From Heliocidaris tuberculata (Eukaryota > Echinodermata > Echinoidea > Camarodonta > Echinometridae): 64,000 nt of DNA. The stretch lies in NCBI GenBank assembly GCA_025618425.1, contig CM046846.1, positions 27,038,499-27,102,498 of the forward strand, read 5' to 3'. Under the pieces are notes generated by a model. That model ran no database searches. It was not told the DNA's origin and saw only the letters and a list, made by a program, of their open reading frames with translations. Of the stretch, positions 20,854-36,000 are shown piece after piece (positions within the stretch are counted from its first letter, which is position 1; the number at the start of each line of letters is the position of its first letter). Made by a program: the position numbers and the translations under genes.

Positions 20854-23120
20854 GACAAATACCAATTTGAAATTGATTGTATAAAAAAACATTTTCCCTT
20901 GATCTTAGAGTTATTTTCTTAAAATATATGCTCCTACATTAAACAAAATTTAATTGAGCATTTTTATTTAGCTTTATTTCAGAAAATTTGGCAAGATTTT
21001 TAGGTGTTATTTTGTCCATAGACTCTTGAGATATTATTGTACATGTATATCCCTTGGAGAAATGTCTTCCTGTGTGTATCCCCGCATGTTTTTATAACAA
21101 TGTACATGTTATTCTACCCTAGTCAAATCGCAGATTTTATTTTTATTTATTTTTTCAAAGCATTATATGTTAAATTTAAATGATTGGGTTTGTCTCCATT
21201 ACCTTGTTTTAAATCAATGGTCGAGTATTCCTATTGCCTTTGAATATCAACAAATCTAAGAAAGGGTCAGTGGGGAACAAAAAATGTTTCTTATGTTTTT
21301 TTCTCTACCCTTCCCATGTCACTATTGCTTGTGTCAGAAAAAGTTTTTTGGGCCATTTTGTACAATTTTCTTGTTGATATTGCTCTGTTGTTGTTTTTTT
21401 CATTCCACCAACATTTCCATATGTTAAGTGTCAGTTTCAGCATCTCATAATGCCCTTTTATGCTCACTCAAATTTCAGGAAATTTGTATCATTATAATTT
21501 GTTGATTTTCTCTCTTGACAGCAGTTTCCAAAAGTTTTGAAATACATGTCTAGCATCATTTGAACCTTTATTTTTATTCTAATGCTTGCGATACATGAGT
21601 ATTTTCTCAACTATATTTCTGCAAGGTATAAAATTGTACCAATGTATGTACTTATGAAATGAATATTGGCAATTTATGGTTACATGTAGCAATGTGTTTT
21701 GTTACAGTTCTTCCCCTTTTGACCTAATTGTATGATTTATGGATATCCACTTCCTTACATGTTGATGGTTATGTTTAGGACCTTCAGTTGGTATTTGATA
21801 TTCCTGTGTCCTATTTCTCTATTGATTCTATTTGTTGAAAGACCTAACTGGGCAAAGGATAAAACTACTGCATCTGTTTGGTGTTTTTATCTTCTTTTTT
21901 TTTTTTTTTTACAGTAGTCTGCATTATCAACCATTTTGGGATTTTTCTTTTGTTGTGAAATTGAAGTTCATTGTTAATGATAATTATCTTGATTAATTAA
22001 TCTCTAAACCCATTGAGGTTATTCTGTATAGACACAGTCATTGAACTTGTGTCATTGATATACCGTAATTTCAGTAATTTAATTTTAGATTACAATAAAC
22101 CATCTCTGTTTCTGACTTATTTGAGATATTGCTTTAAAAGAAATGTGTGTTTTCCATTAAGGATGTCTTCTTCATTGGACATATTTTATAAAGTTTTATA
22201 AAGGTAAAAGATTTATTTTATGTTTCATTGCATCTTAGTTTATGTTTAAGAATGTGTACATTACAAAGTTACAATTGAATAAAAGCATTACACAGCATCG
22301 TTGGTTTGGTCACAGTTCATTACGGTATATTGTAAATGCGTGCATGTTTAGGAAAGTCTGAAATACGATGTAAAGCTCTTCAAACTCAATAACGAAAGTA
22401 TGTGTGTATACAATTTACCAGTACCAGTAGTCAAATACTCAGTATTCTTTTATTACATGTCCTTTATGTTGCAGATGAAGATGCATACAAAATTGTTCTA
22501 TAACCTCTATCAAATATGTTTTTGTATGTTTTCAGTGATATGTTACATATATAATTTTTCTTGGCAAGTTATTTATACTTGGAGTTTTGAACAATATATT
22601 CCTGGAATCTTGATAATTGTCTTGATCTTGCAATTATTAAAAGTAACTATTTTTTAAAGGATTGTTTACTAGTGAAGGAACTGACATTGAAAAAACTTGC
22701 AACAGTTAAACTGTTGAAAATGTACATAAAATCATTTATCTTTTTTAAAGTTCCAAATAATAATTAGTCTGCTTATTAATGGATGATAAAGAAACTGGTT
22801 GATTACTATTAATTTAATGCCTGTCAAAAAATGTTGTGGCACTGTTGTAGTCAATAAAAATACGTGGTTGGCAGAAAGGCACTAGGAATTATATCCTCTA
22901 GTTTGTAAGTTTCTGCTAATGCCCTTTTGCTGTGCACATGCCTACTACTGAGATATGTATGTACCGGTAATGTTTATTAGGAAGGTATTTGTGTAACATG
23001 CTTTACACTTATGATTTCCTATTTTTCTTATTCCTTTTACATATTACAATATGTTCATCATATAGAGCAATATCAAATTTAATCATTTTTCCCTTTTTTT
23101 CTCCCCACCTTTTTTTTCAG
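20854..23120. other. Gene-poor AT-rich stretch
   Basis: I see no exon with supporting splice sites, no RNA gene and no clear repeat here. Open frames of 60-85 codons are what such AT-rich sequence gives by chance. Confidence 0.45.
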
Positions 23121-23124
23121 GGGG

Positions 23125-23372
23125 TACTCGTTTTTCGGAAGGTTCATTTTTCTGAAGGTTCTTAATTCCGAAGGTTCATAATTCCGAAAATGCAGTAGAG
23201 CCCTTCATAACTTTTCGGAGTTACGAACCTTCGGAATTATGAACCCTTTTTCATTTTAGGAATAATGAACCCTATTTCATTTTCGAAACTACGAGCCATC
23301 GGAGTAACGAACCTTCGGAAATACAAATCTTTGGAAAACGAACCTTCGGAATTATGAACCTCCGGAAAAACA
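23125..23372. repeat. Echoing degenerate repeat built on GAACCTTCGGAATTATGAAC
   Basis: The phrase and its complement (GTTCATAATTCCGAAGGTTC) recur a dozen times in both orientations with varying spacing, e.g. around 23160, 23225, 23300 and 23340. No fixed period. Confidence 0.7.
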
Positions 23373-24889
23373 GCATGTAACCATTTTTTTTTCTCCCACT
23401 GCAAATCACTGCCACAATCAAGCAATATCATGCCTCTGTATCACTACCCTGAGAGCAATAGATGACAGATTTAAATATATTTTTGTCTGACTTCATCATT
23501 CATTTACAGATTGAGCATCTAATCTTTGACATGCACAAAGCATTATCATTTTCACTAGAAATTCATTTCAGTATTACATACTTTCAGTTCATACATGTAT
23601 GAAAGATTTTGTTAAATAAGAACATTTCAGCTGATCTAGATTTTTTGTCAAGCTGAAGAGTACAGATTTTTTTTGGTTTTAATTCTGACTTGTAAAAAAA
23701 TGATTTACAGTTGATGAGTTGTGCAACCTATAACAAGGGTGAAACTAGGAGAGAAAAAAATGCATTTAGATTGTCAGATATATTCATGCAAGCAGACATA
23801 AATATTGCTACTAAATTGTAAGCAGATCTTATTTGAAACTTGATCTGCTCTTTGTGTTTTGCAGTTGAGCAAACTATTTTATTAGTACATCTGATATGAT
23901 CTCATAGAAAGAAAACATACATTTGTACTTAGCTATATATCCCTTTTTGTCTGTTGTATCATAATAGAGCTAACTTGCTGGGTCAGTTTATTGTAATATG
24001 TATCTTGGTTTTGTAATGTTGACTACAAATGATGTGAAACATCAGCAAAATGGCTACATAAAACATTACCGTATACTTGCTTGCAGCAAGTGGTCTATAG
24101 CATATCGTCTGGAGCCAGAAGGACGTTAACTCATATACTTTAACACAGAATTAAAGCCCTTCTGGCTCCAAACAGACAATATTTTACTTTGAATTCTTAG
24201 TGGTTTGTATGTTTTAGATGGGGAAAGTGGCAGCCCCTTTAGATATAGATAAGCTCACTGTGATATCTGCCTGAAGTAATGTGCATACTCATTATTTATA
24301 TGGGTAATTCTGTGTATGTACACATGTAGTAAATACATGAAAGGAGGTTGTGTTTTGCAATTTTCTATATTAATAGTAAACAAAGATGGTGTACTACAGT
24401 TTAATGACGCTACATGACATGTTAAGTGTACAGTATGTAAAAAAAAAAACAAGTATATGTTCAAATGTCATTATTAAAATGAAGAAATATGTAAATGGAA
24501 TTTTTGAGTATACAATTTTATTTGTGGGTGGGTGTGTGTTTATAGTACTAGTTAAAATTATTTTAAAAACCTGCTGAAATGATTTTTCAGTCAATATTTT
24601 CCACAATAACTACTTGCATGAGGATATAAGGTATAACCGACTCATGAAAATCTTAAATCATTGTCATTTTCATATTTTGTAAGATTTCTGTCAATATTTG
24701 CCAACCCCCCCCCCCCCCTCCCTCCTTGCAGGGAGATGGATGTTCCTTTCATTTATTCCTTCTTAATTTGTGAATTATATTTGTTTAAATTTTATTTTTG
24801 TTTATTCATTGTAGTGTACTCAGCAACAGCATATAACCAGATCGCAGACTTTCAAGAAATCTACATAAGACAATTTCAATGGGGTCCAC
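23373..24889. other. Intergenic, one short hairpin
   Basis: The only structure is an inverted pair at about 24107-24178 (GTCTGGAGCCAGAAGG and CCTTCTGGCTCCAAACAGA). A poly-C run occurs at 24706-24718. No gene seen. Confidence 0.45.
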
Positions 24890-25085
24890 TTGCTATATTC
24901 ATAAGGACCGCTATTCATAATGATGGCTAATAATAAATGAATAGTAGTCTTTATGAATAATGGTCCTTATGACTTTATGAATAGTGATTCCCTTTCCTTT
25001 TTATGAATAGCGAACCTTCAGGTATAGGAACTTACCGTTATGAATAGCTTTCTTTATGAATAGCAGTCATTATGACTAGCGAGGT
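24890..25085. repeat. Echoing degenerate repeat built on TTATGAATAG
   Basis: TATGAATAG or CATAATG-like phrases, often followed by C or TGG, recur about ten times with irregular spacing. It resembles the echo repeat at 23125-23372 in style but not in sequence. Confidence 0.65.
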
Positions 25086-25088
25086 TAC

Positions 25089-25215
25089 CCCATTTCAATA
25101 GCCTTGTTTGTCACCTGAAATATGAGAACATAACATTGACATCGGTACCTACCAAACATGATTTCTAAGGTAGTGCAATATATTTTATTGAAATTGCCCT
25201 TAAGTTGATTTCTTT
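25089..25215. mobile_element. Diverged copy of the 3066-3233 MITE, inverted
   Basis: CATTTCAATAGCC.TGT.T.TCACCT...GAACAT.ACA and TTGAAATTGCCCTTAAGTTGATTT follow the complement of 3090-3200 in order. Ends are eroded. Confidence 0.6.
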
Positions 25216-26660
25216 AACGTCTTTGTGATCGTATATTTGACAAGGTCGCGTCAGAAAAATTCCGAAAAAGGATTCATAATTGATGAGATTTGAATTGTGA
25301 GATTATCTAATACTTTCAAACAGAAGAATAAATATATATAAGAATTTTGTTTGCTGTTGTTTGGGGGTGGGTGGGGGGGGGGGGGTGGGGAGGGTTACGA
25401 TGATCGGTAAGGGAGTGGAGAAAATGTGTGAGCATTCCCACTCCTATAGGGCAGGGAACTTTTTCTTTACATTTTGAACTAAATTTGGCACTCAAAGTTC
25501 CAAGCATTTTCTGCATGGTTTGAAAACGAAGTATTTTTCCCGTATGCCTATTTTGTGCAATAAAAGTTTTCCGAGACCTTAAAGTTAGTGATTAGATAAC
25601 CGTATGTTTAAGTATTAAATGTCTCTGCAAGGCAGGGGTGTGCATAGGAGTACGTCCCTGCTCCATACGCTTATAGGAACATTTTGAACAGGGGAGGGGG
25701 GGGGGGGTGTTTATAACAAATTTGCTGAAAATCAAAAATGTCATCGCGCTTCAAAATGTCTCGAGACGAGGGAACACACATGCTCGGATCTTATCATTTT
25801 TAAATGTATATAAGAAGGCATTTTATTTGGCATCCAAATAACTCATTTGGGAAAAAGTTTATAAATGAAAATGTTGAAGGTACGTAGGGGCCCCGTCTTT
25901 CAACAATTATTTATTTTCAAAGAAAACGTGTTTGTTACAGATTACTCTTTGAAGTGCATAACACCTGGAGGGGTACGGTGTCCCTGTCACCCATAAAAAT
26001 TTGGATATTTGAAATGAAAAGAGGACGGTTTTGTGGTGCACTAAATGATACCACTCTTGAAAGAAAATAAAATGATCAAGGGAGCGGGTGAGTTGGTTTC
26101 CCCTCTCATCTCCAAAGGATGTTTTGAAATTGGCGAAATCTGTTGATAGCTCAGTCCCTTGCGCTGATTAATGACGCAAATAACTACAAGTTGTTTAAAG
26201 TTCCTTCATGGTGATTTAGTTTCATCAAGCGGTATAATCATTTCAAAGAGGTCTCAAGTATATAGGCTGACTTCCATTAAAAGCGGTAGTCGGTAATATA
26301 CCACCAAATGCGGCAGAGTGATGGGAAGTATACACGTAAATGACATCTGCCCTAAAATCATTTCCTCTTTTGACGGCCGAAAGTTGTTGTTTTTAATGTT
26401 GTTGGGTTTTTTTTCTTTGTGATCGGAATTCAAATAAACTATATTTCTTAGCATGTCCTCTGGTGAAAAAAATAAAATAAAAAATCAATCGATCAGAGCA
26501 ACTGAGGGGAAATATAATTTTGTGTAGGGCCTAGCTACTATACTGACAAAGTCTCAAAGTTCACAATCTATAGTTGGAAGGGGGCCGTCAAAGATTCAAA
26601 ATAAAACTTCGATGGGAAGTGGATTAATTAACACCGATACTATGTATAAGTAGATCATTT
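25216..26660. other. Intergenic with poly-G runs
   Basis: No gene seen. G-rich runs occur at 25364-25400 and 25692-25709. Confidence 0.4.
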
Positions 26661-26663
26661 TAA

Positions 26664-26843
26664 ATGATTCCTTCTTCTTCTTCTTCTTCTTCTTCTTCTT
26701 CTTCTTTTTTTTCTTTCTTTTTCTTTTTTTTCTTCTTCTTCATCATCTTCTTCTTCTTTTTCTTCTTCTTCTTCATCTCTTCTTCTTCTTCTTCTTCTTC
26801 TCCATTTCTTCTTCTTCTTCTTCTTCTTCTTCTTCTTTTTCAT
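26664..26843. repeat. TTC microsatellite, first block
   Basis: Mostly (TTC)n with T-run interruptions. The apparent poly-Ser, poly-Phe and basic open frames here are artefacts. Confidence 0.95.
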
Positions 26844-26935
26844 TTTTTCATTTCATTTCATTTATTTTCCATTTTCAACAGAATATAACAACGTAATTAC
26901 ATCATAATTTCATGAACCATTTTTCAACAGATAAC
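26840..26935. repeat. CATTT-repeat segment, possible retroposon end
   Basis: CATTTCATTTCATTT, then ATTTTCCATTTTCAACAG and an ACAACGTAATTACATC-like tail. Similar phrases occur at 33995-34110 (GATTTGATTTGATTTATT) and 61267-61360 (CAGTTTCAGTTCAGTTTTATT), which suggests SINE or LINE-end copies. Confidence 0.35.
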
Positions 26936-26939
26936 GTTC

Positions 26940-27715
<776 letters not shown>

Positions 27716-27944
27716 CTATAAAATTCTTCTTAAAATTTAGTACCGGTAGTTGTGTCCACTATTATTTTGTCTCACATATTTAGCCAATCCTGTTTAGAGG
27801 AACAATTCAGATGACAAATGAAGAACCTTCAAGGAAATATCATCCCCTCCTCGATTCCCCCTCCTAGCTCCCTCCCGCCCCTCCTCAAAATTGAAATCTC
27901 ATTTCCTTTATTGCCAAATAGAAAACGCTCCTGCGAAAAACGCC

Positions 27945-28082
27945 AGATGTGATTGGTTAAGAACTTGTCTAATTTGTAGAATCGACCAATAGCCTTGCGG
28001 TTTACTTCTTTTTCGTGAGCTGACTTGATTACATGCAAACTTACCGAGTCCAGGGACGCTTGGCGCCAGATACTTCGCTCCG
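27945..28082 (+). promoter_or_regulatory. Candidate PDS5 promoter and non-coding first exon
   Basis: ATTGG at 27952-27956 and CCAAT at 27986-27990 form a divergent NF-Y pair 34 bp apart. An E2F-like TTGGCGCC follows at 28060-28067. A strong donor (CTCCG then GTAAGT at 28083) could end a non-coding exon that splices to the acceptor just before the PDS5 ATG (CATACAG, 30011-30017). The arrangement suits a cell-cycle gene; the transcription start is not visible. Confidence 0.45.
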
Positions 28083-28920
28083 GTAAGTGAAATAAACCGT
28101 AAAATTTCAGCTTTTCTATTGATACAATTAAACAGATATTGTACTCTTAGATTTAGGAGTTAATTATATAATTTTATTTTGTATTTATTATGTTTCTGAT
28201 CATCGAAAATTGGCTTTAAATGTACTTCATATGGGGACGATGAAATCCCGATCAAGTTGCAGTGAATCAACAAATCGTAGTCCCATTTACTGCAATGCGC
28301 GGGTGTTCTCATCATTGGTGCAAATTTAATCATGTTTTACACATTACGTTTTTTTCTCTTAAACTGTGTGATTGTGCCTTGATGCGTGAATTTAAAGATA
28401 AATTTGAAGTTTTTTTAAAAGAAATCTATGATTTTATGTGCTTTTTCTTGTGGATTTTTCATGTCATTGTGACATTTTTTTGTCAAGTTTCTCATGTTTG
28501 TGTCAAAACTTTGGTGACAAACCTTTTTTTTTTTTGCTCCGGCTCTCGCTCTCAGCCTCTCTCAATTTCACACTGGAATGATAATGTTGAAATAAAAAAC
28601 AACAAGCACATTATCATCAAACTGCATACACCAAGACTAAAATTATGTCCAAAATTTCTTTGCCCTCTTTCGTTGCATTTTCCAGTGATACTAGTTTTGG
28701 TACACTTGGCCAATTAAAAAATTAGCGACAAAACTGGCACACGAAAAATCAGGACTATTTTCATGTTGTCATTTTATGGATATAAAAAATCAAGGGTTCC
28801 TTCCATCTCGTTATAAAATAATTATTCTAAGTTTGAAGTCACTTTTTTTTCTAGAGCAAATAAACAGATCTAGGGGGGATGTGAAAACAAGACACCTCAG
28901 GCTCATTTGCAACAAAAACA

Positions 28921-29260
28921 ATACCAGTCACCAAAAAAAAAAAAATTGTGTACAGCTAGAATATATAAAATCAACCTCAAAACACTTCTGTGGGTTAACG
29001 GTTACAGAGTGTAGAGAAAATGAAGGAAACAGTAAAAAAACCCTCGCGCAGAATGTTCCACTTGAGCCCTTATTCTATGCGAGCGCATATGGGTGCGTCG
29101 ACTAGTCTCCTCTCAAGTCGCTGTATTGTTTTTTGGAAATGTACTTCAACTTGCAATATCTCTTTATAAAATCAACATTTGAAGCTCATATTTTGAAGAT
29201 ATTTAGCGATCTGGAACCCCTAACATACAGAGCAAAATATTTTTTGGTGATTGGTACACT
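28921..29260. mobile_element. Second copy of the 15299-15663 MITE, inverted
   Basis: Right end GGTGATTGGTACACT followed by TTAA (29261-29264). The left end AATACCAGTCACC is eroded and lacks TTAA. Internal phrases (GAGGTTGATTTTATA, TCTAGCTGTACACA, TATAAAGAGATATTGCAA) match the first copy on the opposite strand. Confidence 0.75.
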
Positions 29261-29809
29261 TTAAATTTAAATATTTGAAGGCAAGCTCCACTAATTTTCT
29301 GGTAGGGCAGCTCTGGTCAGCTCTGAGTTTTGCTGCCCCAGAGACACGTGTTATGTTGACTGGTAATTTAACCAAATCTGGTGTCTAAATTGTGACACAA
29401 TTTGCACATGAAAACTGATGACTGGCTTTAAAAAGCAGTTATAAAGAGTCTTGGAAGGGACTCAAGAAGATCATTTAGTCACAGTGGAATTTATAGAAAT
29501 ATATCAAGGTTGAAAATATTATTTACCCGACTGACTTCAGATATTTTACTGAAACATTACATTGTAATATTTGTTATTTCAGATCGATGTATCTTTGAGT
29601 TGTAGTGCTTTTATAAAAGGGAGGTATTGATCGTCATGCATAATATAAGTCCTCTGATTTACAGTCCTCACAATTTTACATTTTTGTAATTATTTACCAA
29701 GTGGCATTGTTTATAAAGGAATTATCCACAACTAGTTTTGCACAACTTAAACTGCTGATACATGCAATTTATGTTCTTTTTCTTTTCTCCTTCCTCCTTC
29801 CACCCTCCC

Positions 29810-29831
29810 CCTTCTCTCTCTCTCTCTGTCC

Positions 29832-29888
<57 letters not shown>
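29810..29888. repeat. (CT)n then (CA)n microsatellite
   Basis: TCTC repeats run directly into ACAC repeats. Overlapping Ser/Leu-rich open frames are artefacts. Confidence 0.95.
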
Positions 29889-30018
29889 TTTTGCCATTAG
29901 GATGGTTACACAATGTACTAGTGCATACTGCTTGGGATAAATCAAGAAGCAACTTGTGTTCATCTAAAGGTGTAGCTTGCTCTCTGTTTGTTAGACAAGC
30001 CCATCTAAGTCATACAGC

Positions 30019-33000
30019 ATGACTAGGTCAAAGGTCAGCAGGGTTATTCCCGTTACCTACCCTCCTGGAGCCAAGGAGTTGACCCCTGACCTTTCCAAAG
30101 ATGAGATGGTCAGACGCCTAAAGGTGAGTTGTCCCTAAAGCTCTTTCATTTTTTTATTATTGATATTTGAAGGCTAAGTGAGACAATTTGAATAATTGAT
30201 TTGAAAGATGCTCTTTATGTTTTATTACTCTGTAAAATAAATGAATAGGGGTATTTCCATTAGACATGTGGAAACTGACTGGAGAGAAGTATTACTTTAC
30301 AAATTCATAGTCCTTTATATTCATATCCATGTCAATTTTTCAAATAATAGTTTAAATCATGAATCAGAAAATACAATAATCATAATAATGGTACACATTA
30401 TGATACTGTATATTTAAGCCTATAAAGATATTAGAAATACTGCAAAAGGGATGGAGCCCCAGTCAGTTGTTTATTGTTGGGTATGTTTCCTGATTTCCTG
30501 CTTTAATATTTTGTGATTATGATGTAATACTGACTGATTGTTATGCATTCAGACTTTCTGATAAACCACTAATCTGGGCCCCGTTGCATAAAACTTACCA
30601 TTGATGGTAACTTTGCCATCAATGGTAACTTCCATTTAAACCTTGAATTTGATTGGCTGTTGAGTAATATTACTATGGTAGTTATCATTGATGGCAGAGT
30701 TACCATTAACGGTAAGTTTTATGCAATGGGGCCCAGAAGAGAAATGTTCTGATTAATAATTAGACAAAATTAAAAGCAGTACACTTGTGATGCAACTCAT
30801 GCAGGTACAATAATTGATAAATTCTGTGATGTGAATGTAATCTGCTGTATGTCAATAACTATTGAATTTTTAAATGTGATGTTAGTTGACACAGATGCAT
30901 GCTGTATATGAATTGATTTCAGAATAATGAAGATGAGTTATTGTTCTTTGACTGTCTTTATTACAGATGCTAGCCAGGGTGTTCCAAGACATGGAACAAG
31001 AAGAAGACACCACCCCATACGAGCCCCTTGCTCTCCACCTACTAGAACCCTTCCTGTTCAAGCATTCCAGCAAGGATGTCCGGCTCCTTGTGGGTTGCTG
31101 TCTAGCTGATGTCTTCAGGATATTTGCTCCTGAGGCACCATACAGGACCGGCGAGCAGCTCAAGGTATGAACAGCGGAGGAGTTTATAGGGGAGCAATTT
31201 TACCAGTCAGAGGGACTCTAAATCCTAAATACGTCACATTATTGCTAAAAGACAAATTGTGTAGTAGCATGTAAAGTGGCCCTAAGCTTTGTTACTTTGA
31301 GGGAGACTGACAGAGAGAGCTGAGGCAATGCTGTAAAATGGTTTTTGCATGTATGTCCTCTCTAGTATCCTTTGTGCCTTCAGTCCTAAACAATAGTGAA
31401 CGAATGTCAGAAATATTTGAGAGTTTTGTTATTGTATTTGACTAATAGGAAAGTTGTGTGTGAAATATTTATCGGAACCTGAATCTGTAGGAGAGTAAAA
31501 TATTTTGAGTTGCATTTCTTCTGTACAAACTGCATTATTTTCACTGTACCACATACCTAGGCAGTACTTTTTTTTATCACACAAGATCTTCATTTCTAAC
31601 TATGTATTTCTTTTGTTTATATTCATCCAGTTGATATTTCAGTTCCTGAACAAGCAGTTGTGGGGTTTGGAGAATGTAGACGGGCCATCATGGAAGAGAT
31701 ACTTCTACCTGTTAGAGAACCTGGCCATGGTGAAGTCCTTCAATATCTGCATGGAGCTGGAAGACTCAGCAGAGATCTTTGTAGAACTGTTCACCATCTT
31801 CTTCAGCATCATTAAGTAGGTCAATCTTTTGGTTACCCTTGGTCTGAATTGAGTGCTATATGGCCTTATGTCATCTCAAGGGGGTGGTCTGGGAGGCCCA
31901 AAGCAATTTTGCAGGTTGAAAGTATGCATTGACATTTATTATCGTGTTGGGGAGAATTTGACCTTGGTGTATTTTTTCTGAAGTCCCTCACCCTTGGTTT
32001 AAGCACCAAGGGTGTTAAGCACTGACAAGAATCCTGTGGTTTCGTAGCCCAAGAATACTTACACAATATTGAGTACATTTACTATGATTTGGATGCTAAT
32101 GCAGAGTCTAGATGATTTATTTTTTTGTTGTTATGGTTACTCTGTTTGGTTTCATGTAAATGATAGAATGTGTCAAAAGGAAAGGTTTTGTGGAATAATT
32201 AATATGACATGATATTGCATTTTCAGCCATAAGATTATTGTCAGCTGTGATGTTACCAGTATTACAGACTTTCTTGTTTCCCTTGAGCAGTCTTTATGTA
32301 CATGTTTGACTGCATAACCCTCTAAAAAGCAACCATCAGTGCTGATTGTAATGTTTCTCTTGCAGTGAGAAGCACACTCCAAAGGTGCGGACCTTCATGT
32401 TGGATGTGATGTGTCCCCTGATCAGTGAGAATGATGTGGTTCCTCAAGAACTCCTGGAGGTGATCCTATCGAACCTCCTGGACTCCAAGCAGCTACAGCA
32501 ACCTCAGGCTCATGAGCTGGCCAAGGACCTGGTCAAGAGAACCTCCACCAGCATTGAACCTTCCATCCAAGCAGTGAGTACTTTATGGTTATATCTAGTC
32601 ACACTGCCAGACTGACCCTCAATAGACCAATCATTTGCTCAATCTGCCAATCATTTGCTCATGCTGCCCCTACTTTGGAATACTATCCCATCTCATATGA
32701 AAGATTCATCCACAATATCTTTCAAAAGTATTTTGAATGACCTGTGTATTTGGTAAATTAACGCACCTGTCTTGTATTATTGTTGGATGAGTAGTATTGA
32801 TTATTTCTATTCATTAGCTGATTGACTGTAAGCTAACTCATTTCTCTCTCCTTCCCAGTTCTTCAATAATGTGATGATCCTTGGTCGCAGTTCAGCTAGT
32901 GACCTCGCCAGTCATTCCTATGAGCTAGTCTACCAGCTACATACCATCTCAAGTAACCTCCTGCTAGCTGTTCTCCCTCAGCTAGAATTCAAACTCAAGG

Positions 33001-36000
33001 TGTGTAATGGGCTATCCCTTGTCAGTCATAACACGTAACACAGGGTCTGAACTGTAAGACTGTAGACTGTAGCCCTTATATAGGCCCTGTACTTAAACTA
33101 CTGAAGTTAAGCAAAGCTCAAGGGTGTATCTAATTTTGTTAAGTATCAAATAGAGCTTGTGCCTGCAAACTAGTTTGCATGAGCAATGCCCCTAAAGCTC
33201 CAGATATATTTCAGACAAAATATAGCCTACTTATTTGTTCATTTTGTAAGGTGTGTCTTGTAGTACAGATATTCCACTTACCGGTAGTCAATTTTCAAAA
33301 CTTTTAATCCGTTTTAATGCATCCCTGAGAAATATTCAGATGAAGGTGCTTTTCTTTGTGTGCCAAGTTTTTCAAATTTTTTTCACCCCACTTCTGAGGT
33401 TTTAGTGAGGGGGGGGGGGTAGGCATTCTCTCCTGCTGTGAGGTGTCAAAATATCTACTTAAGTTTTGATACAGAGGGCAAAAATTTGTTTGTTTTTTTA
33501 AATGTTCAAATGAACAGATATTAGTTTCTTATAGTAGAGTGAGAGTGTTTAGGCTCATCAGTTTGATCAGTGTACTAAGCAAGTGTAATATTTTAAACAA
33601 AGTTGATTGAAGGAACCATGACTGTATTTTCATACTTGCATGTTTGTTTTTATAAATATTGTACTTTACAGAGCAACGATGAGCGAGAGAGACTGGCAGT
33701 GACCAAGCTACTAGGACGCATGTTTTCAGACAGAGATTCAGATCTAGCAACTCAGAATAAGCCTCTATGGAGCTGCTTCTTGGGAAGGTATGTCGCACTA
33801 ACTTTGTGTCTTTCTCACTCACTCACAAGACTCCTTTCTCTTTCCTATTTTTCTGTTCTTCTTTCACTCTCCTTTGTATTCCTCTGTTTCCGTATATCCT
33901 GCACTTTTTTAGTTCTCATTTTCCTTTTTTCTCTCTTTTTCAGTCTCTTGTATATCTCTTTTTCTCTTACTTCCTCTTTTATCTTTCCCCCAATTTGATT
34001 TTGATTTGATTTGATTTATTGGTTTCTGCATCATATTTTCAACATAATTTTAACAGGCATAGTACAGATTTCATACATAGTACATAATCATACCTGTTGA
34101 ATGCATAATTGAATACATAACTGAATACAAAATTGAATATATAATCGAATACATGACTGAATTTATTTTTGTCCTGCTTGTTCATCTCTCATTTCTTCTT
34201 TCTTTGCCATTTACAGTTTGGCGTAGGCTACCTTTTCTAATTGATTTTTTTCTTTCTCTCTCTGATGTTGTGCATCGTAATGCAATATTTTGAGTATGAC
34301 AATGCTCCACATGAGTTTGGGGTCATTTTGATATAGCCAAAAATGAAAGAGAGATCCTGCTATATCTTTGAATGGAATAATTGATCAAATTATTGGACGA
34401 TCATTGATTTAAGATTACCAAGCCATGCTAAGTATTTATCAACATTGACTCTGTAATTCTCTCTCCTGTCCTTTGCACTACCAGGTTCAGTGACATCAGT
34501 GTACCCATTCGGATGGAGTGTGTCAAGTTTGTACCTCAGTTTGTCATCCATCATCCGTACCTTGTCACAGATCTCTCAGGTAAGATTCATCATGCAGTGC
34601 TTACAAGATACTGTTTACGTAAGGACAGTATAAGGTAAAATATGGATATTAGAATATGCAGCTTAAGATGTAAGTGTCCAAATGCACTATTGGGCAAAGA
34701 AAACAGATTTTATGGTATGAGTTCTTATGAAATTATGATTTATTTTATGTTTTGTTTTGATAAACAAATTCATCTTCACTATTAATCCTAATTTCTAGAT
34801 CGACTACGAGAGAGAGCCCATGATACAGATGAGGGAGTAAGGCAAGAAGTTGTAACAGCCATCGTTGCTGCCGCCAAACGAGACATTGGCAACTTGAAGG
34901 ACGATCTTCTAACCTTGGTCAAAGAAAGAACACTGGACAAAAAGGTGAGACATTAATCAACTCTCAGTATCATTTGTGTCGTGGTAACCCTTGATAATTT
35001 TCTTTTCCAAGGACTCTTTTTCAAATGCCTTGAAAAATTTTTACTAAAGAGAGAAAAATTGGGGGCTGTTTGGAGAGTCCATGGGGCTACATTAGTTCCA
35101 GGGCACCACCACCCTGAGGCGCCATATATTTTTAGCACTTTGTGATGGTTTAGATAACTCCTATTTGTAAAATAATTGTTGCAGTTAAAAATATATGCAT
35201 GGATACAAATTACATTGTTCAGTGCATTTCTTCCTTTTTTCTTTGTTCTTTTTCATGAAGGATTTTGTAGTAAAAGTGTAATTCAGAGTATTGGGCTATA
35301 TTTAGAAAAGAAATAAATATAAAGGAGAAATACTTACATTTTTCCTATTTAAGGTGGAAAAAATGCCAATATTACGTATGAACATACGACTGTAATTTTT
35401 TTTCTGATCTGTAGTGGCGTATTCGCAAGGAAGCAGTCCTAGGTCTCGGTCATATCTTCAAGAAGTGGTACCATTCTTCTGACACAAACTCTGCAGAGAA
35501 ACAGCAATTGCTGTGGATAAGGGACAAGGTGCTCCACATGTACTATCAGCCAAATATTGAAGACAGGTAATTCTCAAACTGGCTTGAGAAATGCTGAAAT
35601 GCTCTAAAGCTAACAGTATGAAGCTCAGCTTTATGCTATAAACCACATGAAACAAATAAGTAACCCCTTTTTTTTCAGCCAGTGGACAATGAATTTAAAA
35701 AGAAAACATATATTATATAAATAGTGCATGGTCTATCATGCACTATACTGGATTATGTGCACGACAAATACTAAATTATCCCGAGTGCAGTTTTGTTTCA
35801 CCGAGGCCTGCGGCCTCGGTGAAATAGACCTGCACGAGGGATAATTTAGTATTTGGAGTTCATATAGTCCAGTAATGGTGCATAAATAGAACATGCACTA
35901 ATTGTTATAGTAAATAGACCCCTAGATTTGTAACTAGAAACCTCCATCGCATATAGTGCAAATTCGTAAATTCATTGTTGCATCACACAGCCAGTCCAAA

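Noticed and set aside
28262..28717. 151-codon plus-strand open frame
   Set aside because: It is AT-rich, runs through T-tracts and lacks any recognisable motif; it lies in the presumed PDS5 first intron.
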